Source of the DNA: Naasia sp. SYSU D00057
GTDB lineage: Bacteria; Actinomycetota; Actinomycetes; Actinomycetales; Microbacteriaceae
Length of the DNA: 64,000 nt
Assembly (NCBI RefSeq): GCF_017916505.1
Contig: NZ_JAFMSZ010000001.1
Span: 930,001-994,000 of the forward strand
Direction: 5' to 3'
Numbering within the stretch: position 1 is the first letter of the stretch; each line of letters starts with the position of its first letter. The notes under the pieces were generated by a model. That model was not told where the DNA came from and did no database searches. It was given only the letters and a program-made list of their open reading frames with translations. Of this stretch, positions 9,598 to 18,483 are shown in pieces. The translations under genes were made by a program, and so were the position numbers.

Positions 9598-11547
9598 ATG
9601 CCCCTCTGGTACGGCGGCGATTACAACCCCGAGCAGTGGCCGGAGGAGGTGTGGGAGGAGGACGTCCGGCTCATGCAGCGGGCCGGCGTGAACCTCGCCA
9701 CCGTCGGCGTGTTCTCCTGGGCGAAGCTCGAGCCGCGGGACGGGGAGTTCGACTTCGGCTGGCTCGACCGGATCCTCGACCAGCTGCACGAGGGAGGTGT
9801 GCGCGTCGACCTCGCCACGGCCACCGCGTCGCCGCCCGCCTGGCTCGCGAAGATGCACCCGGAGATGCTGCCCGTCACCGCCGAGGGCACGAAGCTGTGG
9901 CCGGGCAGCCGGCAGCACTACTGCCCCAGCTCCCCCGTCTACCGGGAGCACGCGAGGCGCCTCGTGACCGCCATCGCGGAGCGCTACGCGGAGCATCCCG
10001 CGCTCGAGCTCTGGCACGTCAACAACGAGTACGGCTGCCACGTCAGCCGCTGCTACTGCGACGCCTCCGCCGCCGCCTTCCGTGGGTGGCTCGAGAACAG
10101 GTACAGCACGGTCGAGGCGCTCAACGAGGCGTGGGGCACGGCGTTCTGGTCGCAGCGGTACGACTCCTTCGACGAGGTCCTGCCCCCGCGGGCGGCGCCC
10201 ACCTTCCAGAACCCGACGCAGCTGCTCGACTTCGACCGCTTCAGCAGCGACGAGCTGCTCGCCTGCTACCGGGCCGAGGTCGAGGTGCTGCGTCGGGTCT
10301 CGCCCGATGTGCCGATCACGACCAACTTCATGGGCTTCTTCAAGCCCGTCGACTACTGGGCCTGGGCGAAGGAGGTCGACGTCGTCGCCGACGACTCCTA
10401 CCCCGACCCCGCCGACCCCGACGCCCCCGCCTACGCCGCCATGCAGCGCGACCTCATGCGCTCGCTGCGCGGCGGGCAGCCCTGGCTGCTCATGGAGCAG
10501 GCGCCGAGCGCCGTCAACTGGCGGCAGCGGAACGCGCCGAAGGCGGCAGGCCAGATGCGGGCCTGGTCCTACCAGGCGCTCGCGCGGGGCGCCGACGGCA
10601 TCCTCTACTTCCAGTGGCGCCAGTCCGCCGCCGGGGCGGAGAAGTTCCACTCCGGGATGGTGCCGCACAGCGGCACCGAGACGCGCGTGTGGCGCGAGAT
10701 CGAGGAGCTCGGACAGGAGCTGGCGGCGCTGTCCGACTCGCTGGCCGGCACCCGGGTCGGCGGCGACAAGGCCGCCATCGTCCTCGACTGGGACAGCTGG
10801 TGGGCCATCGAGCAGCCGGCCTCCCCGACCGCGCTCCCCTACCTCGACGGGATCTTCGCGTGGCACCGGTCGCTGACCGCGCTCGGGCTCACCGTCGACT
10901 TCGTGCAGGCGGACGGCCCACTCGCCGACTACCCCGTCGTCGTCGTGCCGAGCCTCTTCGTGGCCTCGGACGCGCAGCTCCAGCACCTGCACGACTACGC
11001 GGCGGCCGGCGGGCGCCTCGTCGTGACGCACCACACCGGGATCCTCGACGAGAACCTGCACGTCCGGCTCGGCGGCTACCTCGGCCGCCTGCAGGAGACG
11101 CTCGGCGTCTGGATCGAGGAGTTCTCGCCGACCGCCGGCGCCATCGGCGTCTACGAGGGCGCCGTCGTGAAGGCGGAGTCGGCCGAGGTGCCGGCCGCAC
11201 GGCTGCGCGGCGACGTCCTCGGCGGGTCCGCCGCCGCGTCGTCGTGGGGCGAGGTGCTGCACCCGAGATCGGCGTCGGTGCTCGCCGAGTTCGCGCACGC
11301 CGGCCTCGAGGGCTCCCCCGCCGTCACCGTGAACGAGATCGGCGACGGGGCCGCCTGGTACGTCGCCACCCTTCCCGAGCCGAGCGCCCGCGAGGCGCTG
11401 CTCTCGGCGATCGTCGAGCAGACCGGGATGACGATCGAGCGCGTCCCCGAGGGCCAGGAGGTCGTCCGCCGCGGCCCGTACACCTTCCGCATCGACCTCG
11501 TGCAGAACACCGTCGAGGTCGAGGGCGCCGTCGACAGCGAGGACTGA
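9598..11547 (+). CDS. beta-galactosidase, GH42
   Basis: 649 residues. Canonical start MPLWYGGDYNPEQWPEEVW. Acid/base E144 lies in HVNNEYG and the nucleophile E300 in WLLMEQAPS. Cysteines at about 109, 147, 152 and 154 form the zinc cluster of classical GH42 enzymes. No signal peptide: it hydrolyses terminal beta-galactosides in the cytoplasm. The ATG follows GGAAGGAAG at good spacing. It is the last gene of the sugar operon, 38 nt after the second permease. Confidence 0.95.
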   Translation: MPLWYGGDYNPEQWPEEVWEEDVRLMQRAGVNLATVGVFSWAKLEPRDGEFDFGWLDRILDQLHEGGVRVDLATATASPPAWLAKMHPEMLPVTAEGTKLWPGSRQHYCPSSPVYREHARRLVTAIAERYAEHPALELWHVNNEYGCHVSRCYCDASAAAFRGWLENRYSTVEALNEAWGTAFWSQRYDSFDEVLPPRAAPTFQNPTQLLDFDRFSSDELLACYRAEVEVLRRVSPDVPITTNFMGFFKPVDYWAWAKEVDVVADDSYPDPADPDAPAYAAMQRDLMRSLRGGQPWLLMEQAPSAVNWRQRNAPKAAGQMRAWSYQALARGADGILYFQWRQSAAGAEKFHSGMVPHSGTETRVWREIEELGQELAALSDSLAGTRVGGDKAAIVLDWDSWWAIEQPASPTALPYLDGIFAWHRSLTALGLTVDFVQADGPLADYPVVVVPSLFVASDAQLQHLHDYAAAGGRLVVTHHTGILDENLHVRLGGYLGRLQETLGVWIEEFSPTAGAIGVYEGAVVKAESAEVPAARLRGDVLGGSAAASSWGEVLHPRSASVLAEFAHAGLEGSPAVTVNEIGDGAAWYVATLPEPSAREALLSAIVEQTGMTIERVPEGQEVVRRGPYTFRIDLVQNTVEVEGAVDSED

Positions 11548-11605
11548 GATCCGGGCCAGTTCGGCAGATTCGGGCCTCCTCGGCGGCCCGGATCCGCCGA
11601 TCCGG
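11548..11605. terminator. nested inverted repeats between convergent genes
   Basis: GATCCGGGCC (11548-11557) pairs with GGCCCGGATC (11585-11594), while CCGGATC (11588-11594) can instead pair with GATCCGG (11599-11605) across a 4-nt loop. The two hairpins are mutually exclusive because they share an arm. Position between two converging genes suggests a bidirectional terminator; T-tracts are lacking. Confidence 0.45.
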
Positions 11606-11621
11606 CCCGTTTCGGCCCTGC

Positions 11622-14123
11622 CTAGTGGGCCCGGCCCGAGCCGCTGAGAGCGCGGGTGCGCGGGCTCTCGCCGGAGAACACGAGCGAGCGCGTCAGCGTC
11701 ATCGCCTGCTGCACCGTGAGGGCGGGCAGGTACGCGCGTGCGATCGCCATGCCGACGGCGGGCAGCAGCACCAGGTCGGGGAAGGCGACGTGCAGGGCGC
11801 GGAACTCCGGCTGGAACTTCACCTTGAACGCGAGGAGCGACCGGAAGCCGTACAGCGACTCGAGGCGCCGGCCGAGGAACCCGAGCACCTGCGCGGTGAG
11901 GTCCGGGTCGCCCGTGCGCTCCGCCACCCGGGAGAGAGGAGCGGCGGAGAGGCTCACGAACTCGAGGCCCCGGTCCTTCGCCCGCTGCATCATGCGGGCG
12001 AGGAGGAACTCGACCACGCCGTTCATGCTGTCCGGTCGGCGGCGCATGAAGTCGAGCGTCCAGCCGACCACCTCGCCCTCGCGGTAGGTGGGCAGCCAGC
12101 TCGTCACGGCCTCGATGCGGCCGTCCGGATCGACCGCGAGCAGCAGCCGCACCTCGGGATCGTCGAGCTCGTCGACACCGCCGAGGGTGAAGCCCATCTC
12201 GGGGAGGTTGCGGGAGGCGACCCAGTCCTCGCTGATCGCCTCGATCTGGCTGCGAGCGGTGAGGCCGAGCTGCTCCCAGGTGGTCCACTCGTCGGTGACG
12301 CCCAGCTTGCGCGCACGGTTGAGGGACGTCCGCACGTCCTGCCAGCGCTTGCCGGTCATGGTGAAGCCCTCGGGGCGCAGCACGGCGTCGTCGCCGATCG
12401 CCGTGGTCTGCCAGCCGTGCTCGGCGAGCTCGTCGCGGAGGTCGTCGTCGATGCCGTAGAACGCCGGGATCCAGCCGTTGTCGCCGCAGAACGCGGCGAA
12501 GGCGAGCGCCGCGGCGCCCCGGTTGCAGCCGGACCCGATCGGCGGCCCGCAGGTCAGCGCGACGTCGCCCTCCAGCCGGTACGCGACGGCGGCGTCGTCC
12601 TCGGGGGTGAACCAGTAGTCGTTCCCCTCCCACGTCGCCATGTGCGAGAGGCTGCCCGGGCCCTCCTGGCGCAGCAGCGCGCGCACACGGCCGAGGTCGC
12701 TCGCCTTCTCGCGCCCGGCCGCGTCGTACACGACGACCGCCGTCGCGATGAGGAGGACCGCCCAGAACGCGGGACCGATGCCCGCGTAGAGCAGCTCGGC
12801 GCCGGGCCCGGACGGCAGGAACTGGAGGCCGCGCAGGGAGAGGTAGCCGACCGGGAGGAACCGCTCGGGCAGGTCGACCAGGAGGCCCACCAGCATCACG
12901 GGCGGCTCGAACTGATCGCGCACGAGCCAGCCCCCGCCGACGTAGAGCACGGCCGTGGCGGCAGCGGTGACGCCGACCGTGGTGACGTAGCGCCGCAGCG
13001 CGGGGCGCCCGGGGCGCACGGGGAACTGAGGCAGCGCCGTCGCGATCCGCACCGCGAGGGCGAGCGGCAGGATCACGCAGAGCGCGATCGACACTCCCGC
13101 CCCCGTGCCCTCGGGAACGGGCAGCTGGTCGGCATCCGGCAGCGCGGGCAGCAGCACGTAGTAGTGGAGCGCGAGGCCGGAAAGGAGCAGGTTGAGGACG
13201 ATCGCGGTCCACGCCGCGATCCGCCTGCCGCGGAGCATGCCGTACGCGGCGAGGGCGAGCACGAGGAGCGGAAGCACCGACAGCAGCACGGGACCCGGTC
13301 CACCGAGCCGCGCGAGGGCCAGGTCGGCGGCGCAGCCGGCGGCGGCCGCCGTCGACGCGCACAGCTCCGAGTCGGCGACGGGGCGGAGGAGCAGCCCGAG
13401 CGGATGCAGAGGACCCCACGGCTGGCCGCTCGCGATCGAGACGAAGGGCGCCACCGCGCCGGCGAGGGTCAGCGCCGCGAGGAGCGAGCGCGACTCGTGG
13501 CGCGAGCTGCGCGCCCACCGTGCCGTCTTGCGCGACTTCGGCACCAGGAGGAGGCCGAGCGCCACTCCCGCGAGGCCGGTGAAGAGGCGGAACAGGTCGA
13601 CGCTCGTGCCCGAGTAGAGCACCATCAGGGCGAGCACCGCGACGCCGAGCAGCCGGATCCGCCGGCGCCACAGGCGGTCGGCGAAGGCGCTGCCCGCGAG
13701 GAGCGCGCCGGCGGCCGGCGCGAGCGGGTCGATGACCGGGAGCCCGTCGTTCCAGGCCGCGAGGCCGAGGACGTCGAGGCCCTCGAGCAGCATCCCGACC
13801 GCAGCCCCGAGCGCGGGCGTCAAGAGGAACGCCATCGTGGTCCGCCAGCCGCCCATCAGGCGCTCGGCGGGCGCGACGAGCACCGCGAGTGCGAGCAGAG
13901 CTGTCGCGAGCTCGAGCGGGTGGTCGGCGAAGAGGCCGTAGGTGAACGGCGACCACCCGGCGGACCCGCCGGACAGCGGCCCGAGTCCGGTGCCGATCGC
14001 GCGGCGGAACGGCTCCTCGGCGAGGATCCGCAGCGGCGCGGTCGCGACCGCGAGCAGCGTGAGGACGCCGGCGAGGGCGAGGGTCGCGGGATGCCGCTGC
14101 AGCACCCGCCGCACTCGCCTCAT
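11622..14123 (-). CDS. MprF-like aminoacyl-phosphatidylglycerol synthase
   Basis: 833 residues. The N-terminal half has about a dozen membrane helices and resembles rhomboid/flippase-like regions of related proteins. The C-terminal ~300 residues are a DUF2156 (dual GNAT-fold) domain: YWFTPEDDAAVAYRLEGD, then MTGKRWQDVRTSLNRARKLG and the closing KVKFQPEFRALHVAFPD. Members transfer an amino acid from aminoacyl-tRNA to phosphatidylglycerol or diacylglycerol, lowering surface charge and raising resistance to cationic peptides. The amino acid used cannot be read off. Its ATG overlaps the stop of the upstream hydrolase (ATGA), so the two are translationally coupled. Confidence 0.82.
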   Translation of the reverse strand: MRRVRRVLQRHPATLALAGVLTLLAVATAPLRILAEEPFRRAIGTGLGPLSGGSAGWSPFTYGLFADHPLELATALLALAVLVAPAERLMGGWRTTMAFLLTPALGAAVGMLLEGLDVLGLAAWNDGLPVIDPLAPAAGALLAGSAFADRLWRRRIRLLGVAVLALMVLYSGTSVDLFRLFTGLAGVALGLLLVPKSRKTARWARSSRHESRSLLAALTLAGAVAPFVSIASGQPWGPLHPLGLLLRPVADSELCASTAAAAGCAADLALARLGGPGPVLLSVLPLLVLALAAYGMLRGRRIAAWTAIVLNLLLSGLALHYYVLLPALPDADQLPVPEGTGAGVSIALCVILPLALAVRIATALPQFPVRPGRPALRRYVTTVGVTAAATAVLYVGGGWLVRDQFEPPVMLVGLLVDLPERFLPVGYLSLRGLQFLPSGPGAELLYAGIGPAFWAVLLIATAVVVYDAAGREKASDLGRVRALLRQEGPGSLSHMATWEGNDYWFTPEDDAAVAYRLEGDVALTCGPPIGSGCNRGAAALAFAAFCGDNGWIPAFYGIDDDLRDELAEHGWQTTAIGDDAVLRPEGFTMTGKRWQDVRTSLNRARKLGVTDEWTTWEQLGLTARSQIEAISEDWVASRNLPEMGFTLGGVDELDDPEVRLLLAVDPDGRIEAVTSWLPTYREGEVVGWTLDFMRRRPDSMNGVVEFLLARMMQRAKDRGLEFVSLSAAPLSRVAERTGDPDLTAQVLGFLGRRLESLYGFRSLLAFKVKFQPEFRALHVAFPDLVLLPAVGMAIARAYLPALTVQQAMTLTRSLVFSGESPRTRALSGSGRAH

Positions 14124-15421
14124 CCGTCGATCCCCCACCGTGGCAGCAGCTGCGCGAAGCCCTCCCGCAGGCCGTACCGGGCGGTGTTCCAGTCGTGGGC
14201 CGTTCCCGGCGAGACCAGGACGGTCACCGCCATGCCGGCTTCGGCGGCCAGCGCGGACACCGTCCGCATGGATGCAGAGTACTTCCTGTCGCGCTCCCCC
14301 GCGGCGAAGAGGGCGACGCTGTCCTCGTAGGGGGCGTTGGCCTGGAGGATCGCGGCGGGCGTCGCGGCGCGGTACGCATCCTCGTCGCCGCCGAAGCCCC
14401 GCTCGATCGTCTCCTCCACCGAGCCGAGGCTGGGCGCCTCCTCGCCCGCGATGTCGAGCAGGGCGCCGAAGAGCTCCGGATGCGCGGCCGCCAGCTGGAG
14501 CGAGCACGTGCCGCCCTGCGAGAACCCGGTCACGGTCCAGTCGGCGGGGTCGTCCGAGACGTTGAGGGACGAGCGGATCCAGTCGGGCACGTCGACGGTG
14601 AGGTACGTCTCGCTGTCCCCGTACGGACCGTCGAGGCACATGGGGTTCACGGTCGGGTCGCCGAGCTGGTCGGGCACCACGACGATGGGCGCGAGCCCGT
14701 CGTGATCGGCAGCGACCGCGTCGAGGATGCGGTCCACCTGCCCGGCGCGGAAGATGTCGGCCGGCTCGCCCGGCTGGCCCGCCATGGCGACGACGACCGG
14801 GAGAGCGGGCGGCTCCGCCGCGTAGGCTGCGGGCGGCAGGTAGACGTACGCCCCGCGCGCGGGGAAGCCCGACTCGGTCGCGGGGATGTCGACCTTCCCC
14901 ACCGAGCCGCGCTCGGGGAGGTCCTCCGGTGCGGTCCACTCCTCGACGGGGACGGGGTCGGCGACGCGACGGGGCAGCTCGGCGTCCTCGCTGTAGGTCG
15001 TGGCGAGCGCGTCGCCGAGCCGCGGGTACTGGGCGAAGTCGACGTTGAAGACGAGGGAGAGCGACAGGGCGAGCAGCCCACTCGTGAGGAAGGCGGCCGC
15101 CTTGCGCTGCCAGCGCGTGCCCCAGAAGTTGGCGACGGCGATGCCGAGGCCGGCGAAGGCGAGAGCATCGGCGATGCGGATCGTCCAGCTCAGTGAGACG
15201 CCGAACGCGTCGACGACGTCGCTCACGAGCCAGACCGCGAGCGCTCCCCCGATCCCCCCGACCAGACCGGCGACGGCCGTCGTGGTGAGCTGCGCGCGAG
15301 CGGAGCGGCGGACACCGGGTCCCGGAAGGAACAGGAACACGACCAGCGCGATCGTCGCCGCGAACGGCGCGATGAACGCCGGGCCGTCGACGATGCTGAT
15401 CTCCTCGATCCAGCTCGGCAT
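14120..15421 (-). CDS. membrane-anchored alpha/beta-hydrolase (esterase-D type)
   Basis: 433 residues: four membrane helices in the first 125, then an extracytoplasmic alpha/beta-hydrolase of the esterase D/antigen-85 superfamily. The nucleophile Ser is in GFSQGG; a plausible Asp lies in GERDRKY and the His in GTAHDW. It is coupled to an MprF-like synthase. In other bacteria aminoacyl-lipid synthases are sometimes encoded beside a hydrolase that removes the amino acid again; by analogy this enzyme may de-acylate the product lipid outside the membrane. That substrate is inferred, and a mycolyl- or general esterase is possible. AAGGGGGAG precedes the ATG. Confidence 0.75.
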   Translation of the reverse strand: MPSWIEEISIVDGPAFIAPFAATIALVVFLFLPGPGVRRSARAQLTTTAVAGLVGGIGGALAVWLVSDVVDAFGVSLSWTIRIADALAFAGLGIAVANFWGTRWQRKAAAFLTSGLLALSLSLVFNVDFAQYPRLGDALATTYSEDAELPRRVADPVPVEEWTAPEDLPERGSVGKVDIPATESGFPARGAYVYLPPAAYAAEPPALPVVVAMAGQPGEPADIFRAGQVDRILDAVAADHDGLAPIVVVPDQLGDPTVNPMCLDGPYGDSETYLTVDVPDWIRSSLNVSDDPADWTVTGFSQGGTCSLQLAAAHPELFGALLDIAGEEAPSLGSVEETIERGFGGDEDAYRAATPAAILQANAPYEDSVALFAAGERDRKYSASMRTVSALAAEAGMAVTVLVSPGTAHDWNTARYGLREGFAQLLPRWGIDG

Positions 15422-15488
15422 GCTCCCCCTTCCTGCCCAGGCTAGAGGTGGGCGGGGGCGCCGGGCGGGAGCCCGGGCCGCGACCCGG

Positions 15489-16154
15489 TCAGGAGACGAG
15501 CCGGCGCTCGTGCGCGAACACGACGAGTTGCACGCGGTCGCGGAGGCCGAGCTTGCCGAGGATGCGGGAGATGTGGGTCTTCACCGTCGCCTCGCTGACG
15601 TACTCGGCGGAGGCGATCTCGGCGTTGCTGAGGCCCCGCGCGGCGAGCAGGAAGATCTCCCGCTCCCTCTCGCTCAGCGTGCCGAGGTGCTGCTCGGCGG
15701 AGCCGGCCGCGGCTCGGCCGCCGAAGTGCTCGAACAGCTCGCGGGTGGCCGACGGCGCGAGCACCGCCGTGCCGGCGTGCACCGTGCGGATCGCGGCGAG
15801 GAGGAACTCGGGCTCCGCGTCCTTCAGCACGAAGCCGCTCGCCCCGGCGCGGATGGCGCGGGCGGCGCCCTCGTCGAGGTCGAACGTGGTGAGGACGAGC
15901 ACCCGCGGCGGCTGACGCCCGGCGTCGTCGGCCGCCGCCATGATCCGCTCCGTGCCGGCGATGCCGTCGACCCCCGGCATCCGGATGTCCATGAGCACCA
16001 CGTCGGGCCGCTCCCGCGCTACGACATCGGCCGCGGCGCCGCCGTCGCCCGCCTCGCCGACCACCTCGAGGTCGTCCTGCGAGTCGATGAGCATCCGCAG
16101 GCCGGAGCGGAACAGGGGCTGGTCGTCGACGAGGACGACGCGGATCGCGCTCAC
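15489..16154 (-). CDS. NarL/LuxR-family response regulator
   Basis: 221 residues. The receiver domain starts SAIRVVLVDDQPLFRSGLRM with phospho-acceptor D56 in DVVLMDIRMPG and the conserved Lys in GFVLKDAEP. A LuxR-type HTH follows (LSEREREIFLLAARGLSNAEIA; the motif spans about residues 155-210). It is the partner of the kinase upstream. GTG 16154 is preferred because it overlaps the stop of the small ORF before it (GTGA); a GTG one codon upstream (16157) is equally readable. Confidence 0.93.
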   Translation of the reverse strand: MSAIRVVLVDDQPLFRSGLRMLIDSQDDLEVVGEAGDGGAAADVVARERPDVVLMDIRMPGVDGIAGTERIMAAADDAGRQPPRVLVLTTFDLDEGAARAIRAGASGFVLKDAEPEFLLAAIRTVHAGTAVLAPSATRELFEHFGGRAAAGSAEQHLGTLSEREREIFLLAARGLSNAEIASAEYVSEATVKTHISRILGKLGLRDRVQLVVFAHERRLVS

Positions 16155-16273
16155 CACGACGTCCCGAGCGTGGGGACGGCCCGGAGCATCGGGACGGCGC
16201 TGATGAGCGGGACGGACACGGCGGGGACGAGCACGACGTCGATGATGTCAGGCTCCGGAGTGCTGGCGGTCAC
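16151..16273 (-). CDS. small ORF (40 aa) between kinase and regulator
   Basis: 40-codon ORF filling the gap between the kinase stop and the regulator start. Its GTG overlaps the kinase stop by 4 nt (GTGA) and its TGA overlaps the regulator GTG by 4 nt. Nearly every third codon position is G or C, as in real genes here. The product starts VTASTPEPDIIDVVLVPAVS and is hydrophobic and proline-containing, without recognisable homology. It could be a small membrane peptide or merely a reading frame that keeps ribosomes coupled across the gap. Confidence 0.4.
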   Translation of the reverse strand: MTASTPEPDIIDVVLVPAVSVPLISAVPMLRAVPTLGTSW

Positions 16274-17484
16274 GGGACGACCGTCCGCGCCATCGGCTGC
16301 GTCCGCGCATTGCCGCGGTCGACCGGCAGCACCGCCCGCACCCGGAAGCGGCCGTTGTTGCCGTCCCCCGTGCTGAACGATCCGCCGACGAGCGTGGCGC
16401 GCTCGCGCATGCCGGGGATGCCGTGCCCGCTCGGGTTGCCCGCGCGCTCGGTGTCGTCGACGTCGTTGGTGACCGTGATGGTGAGCGTCGTCTCGCTCCA
16501 GTCGAACTCGAGCGCCACCGGCGAGCTGCGCGACCCGTGGCGCAGGGCGTTCGTCAGCGACTCCTGCAGGATCCGGTAGACCGAGAGCCCGGTCGCCTCG
16601 CTCACCGGCTGCGCGGTTCCGTAGGAGGACCACTCGATGTCGAGCCCCGACTCCCGGAACCCGCGGAGGAGCGAGTCGAGCTCGTCCATCCCCGGCTGCG
16701 GCCCCGCCTCCTGGCTGTGCCGGAGCTGGCTGAGCAGCGAGCGGACGTCGGCGAGCGAGGCGCGCGCCGTCGCCGAGATCGCCTCCAGCGCCTCGTCGAC
16801 CGCGCCCGGGTTCTTCTTGACCGCGTAGCGGGCCCCGTCCGCCTGCGCGATGACGACCGCGAGCGAGTGGGCGACGATGTCGTGCACGTCGCGGGCGACC
16901 CGGTTCCGCTCCTGCTCGAGCGCGACCGACACCTCCAGCTGGTCCCGCTCCGCGGTCGCGACGACCGCGGTCGTCTGGGCGCTGCGCCGCTGCCGGTTGA
17001 CGCGGACCAGGGTGCCGCCGATCCAGGGCAGCAGGAACATCGCCATCACGGCGACGAAGTAGAGGACGAATCCCGCTCCCGCGTACTCCAGAAGAGAGGC
17101 GCTGCTCAGGGTCACGAAGAAGCCGCCGAGGATGGCGACCGGGAGCGCCAGCCATCTGGTGACGTCCCTACCGTAGGCCGCGGCACCGAACAGGGTGAGG
17201 AGCACGGGAACCCAGAGTGTGAAGGTCGGCGTGGCCCCGGAGTAGCCGGAGATGACGAGGAGGGCGGGGAGCACGGCGACGATGCCGAGCGCGACCGCGG
17301 GACGGATGCGGTGCAGCGCGATCGTCGCGGCCAGCACGAGGACGGCGAAGAGGCCGAAGGCCCCGGCCACCACGCCCTCGACCGCGGCGAGCAGCAGGTA
17401 GAGCACGGCGGCGGCGACCTCGAAGCGGAACCGGTGCCGGACCACGTTCTCCCGGGTAACCCAGTCGGTGAGCTTCTCGAACAT
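16270..17484 (-). CDS. sensor histidine kinase (NarL-system type)
   Basis: 404 residues. About five or six membrane helices occupy residues 22-160 with only short external loops, so it probably senses a membrane or intramembrane signal. The dimerisation/phospho-acceptor region (HisKA_3) has the motif RNRVARDVHDIVAHSLAV with H201, and a short HATPase_c domain follows (LQESLTNALRHG; then SGHGIPGMRERA). This is the actinobacterial DesK-like layout. Signal unknown. ATG 17484 has a TACCGT hexamer 6 nt upstream and looks leaderless. Confidence 0.92.
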   Translation of the reverse strand: MFEKLTDWVTRENVVRHRFRFEVAAAVLYLLLAAVEGVVAGAFGLFAVLVLAATIALHRIRPAVALGIVAVLPALLVISGYSGATPTFTLWVPVLLTLFGAAAYGRDVTRWLALPVAILGGFFVTLSSASLLEYAGAGFVLYFVAVMAMFLLPWIGGTLVRVNRQRRSAQTTAVVATAERDQLEVSVALEQERNRVARDVHDIVAHSLAVVIAQADGARYAVKKNPGAVDEALEAISATARASLADVRSLLSQLRHSQEAGPQPGMDELDSLLRGFRESGLDIEWSSYGTAQPVSEATGLSVYRILQESLTNALRHGSRSSPVALEFDWSETTLTITVTNDVDDTERAGNPSGHGIPGMRERATLVGGSFSTGDGNNGRFRVRAVLPVDRGNARTQPMARTVVP

Positions 17485-17490
17485 GGCTCC

Positions 17491-17496
17491 ACGGTA
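17491..17496 (-). promoter_or_regulatory. -10 element of the two-component operon
   Basis: TACCGT on the minus strand, 6 nt before the kinase ATG. The rest of 17497-17595 holds nothing recognisable. Confidence 0.5.
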
Positions 17497-17595
17497 GGGC
17501 GCTGCGCGCCCCCTCAGCGCGGATCCGGAGCCCGGTCATCCCGCGGGAAGGGCGGAATCATCCTCGAGGCGTACGACCAGCACCCACGCCGCCGG

Positions 17596-18483
17596 TCAGA
17601 AGCCCAGGCGGCCCAGCTGCTTCGGGTCGCGCTGCCACTCCTTCGCCACCTTCACGCGGAGGGAGAGGTAGACGGGCTTGCCGACGAGCGGCTCGATGCC
17701 GGCGCGGGCGCGGGCGCCGATCCCGGACAGGCGGCTGCCGCCCTTGCCGATGATGATGCCCTTCTGGCTGTCGCGCTCGACGAAGACGCTCGCGTAGATC
17801 TCGAGGAGGTCCTTGTCCTCGCGCTCGACGAGGTCGTCGACGGTGACCGCGATCGAGTGCGGCAGCTCGTCGGTGACGCCGTCGAGCGCGGCCTCGCGGA
17901 CGAGCTCGGCGATGCGGTCGGTGCTGCTCTCCTCGGTGACCGTCTCCTCGCCGTACAGCGGCGGCGACTCCGGCATGAGCGCCAGCAGCTCGCGGACGAG
18001 GACGTCGAGCTGGATGCCGTCCGTCGCGGAGACGGGGATGAGGCTCTCCCACTCGCGCAGCTGGGAGACGGCGAGCAGCTGGTCCCCCACCCGCTCCCGG
18101 CTCGTCACGTCCACCTTGGTGACGACGGCGACCTTCTTGGCCCGGGGGTAGTCGTCGAGCGAGGCGTTGATGAACTTGTCGCCGGGCCCGATCGGCTCGT
18201 CCGCCGGGAAGCACATCGCGATGACGTCGACGTCGCCGAGGGTCGCGGCGACGAGGTCGTTCAGCCGCTCGCCGAGCAGGGTCCGCGGCCGGTGCACGCC
18301 CGGGGTGTCGACGACGACGAGCTGCCCCTCGGGCGAGTGCACGATGCCGCGGATGGCGCGGCGCGTGGTCTGCGGCTTCGGCGACGTGATGGCCACCTTC
18401 TCGCCCACGAGCGCGTTCATCAGCGTCGATTTGCCGACGTTCGGGCGCCCCACGAACGACACGAACCCTGCACGATGCGTCAT
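17596..18483 (-). CDS. era: GTPase Era
   Basis: 295 residues. G1 GRPNVGKST near residue 12, G3 DTPGVH, G4 TKVD and G5 SATDG are all present, followed by the C-terminal KH domain with IGKGGSRL. Era binds the 3' end of 16S rRNA and assists 30S maturation. The ATG overlaps the stop of the CNNM gene. Last gene of the leftward hrcA-dnaJ operon. A long upstream extension of the frame exists but lies inside the previous gene. Confidence 0.97.
   Translation of the reverse strand: MTHRAGFVSFVGRPNVGKSTLMNALVGEKVAITSPKPQTTRRAIRGIVHSPEGQLVVVDTPGVHRPRTLLGERLNDLVAATLGDVDVIAMCFPADEPIGPGDKFINASLDDYPRAKKVAVVTKVDVTSRERVGDQLLAVSQLREWESLIPVSATDGIQLDVLVRELLALMPESPPLYGEETVTEESSTDRIAELVREAALDGVTDELPHSIAVTVDDLVEREDKDLLEIYASVFVERDSQKGIIIGKGGSRLSGIGARARAGIEPLVGKPVYLSLRVKVAKEWQRDPKQLGRLGF

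Noticed and set aside
9517-14330. Very long open frames (over 1400 codons) on both strands
   Set aside because: Artefact of high G+C: they run through GH42 and the MprF-like gene in shadow frames with Arg/Pro/Ala-rich composition.
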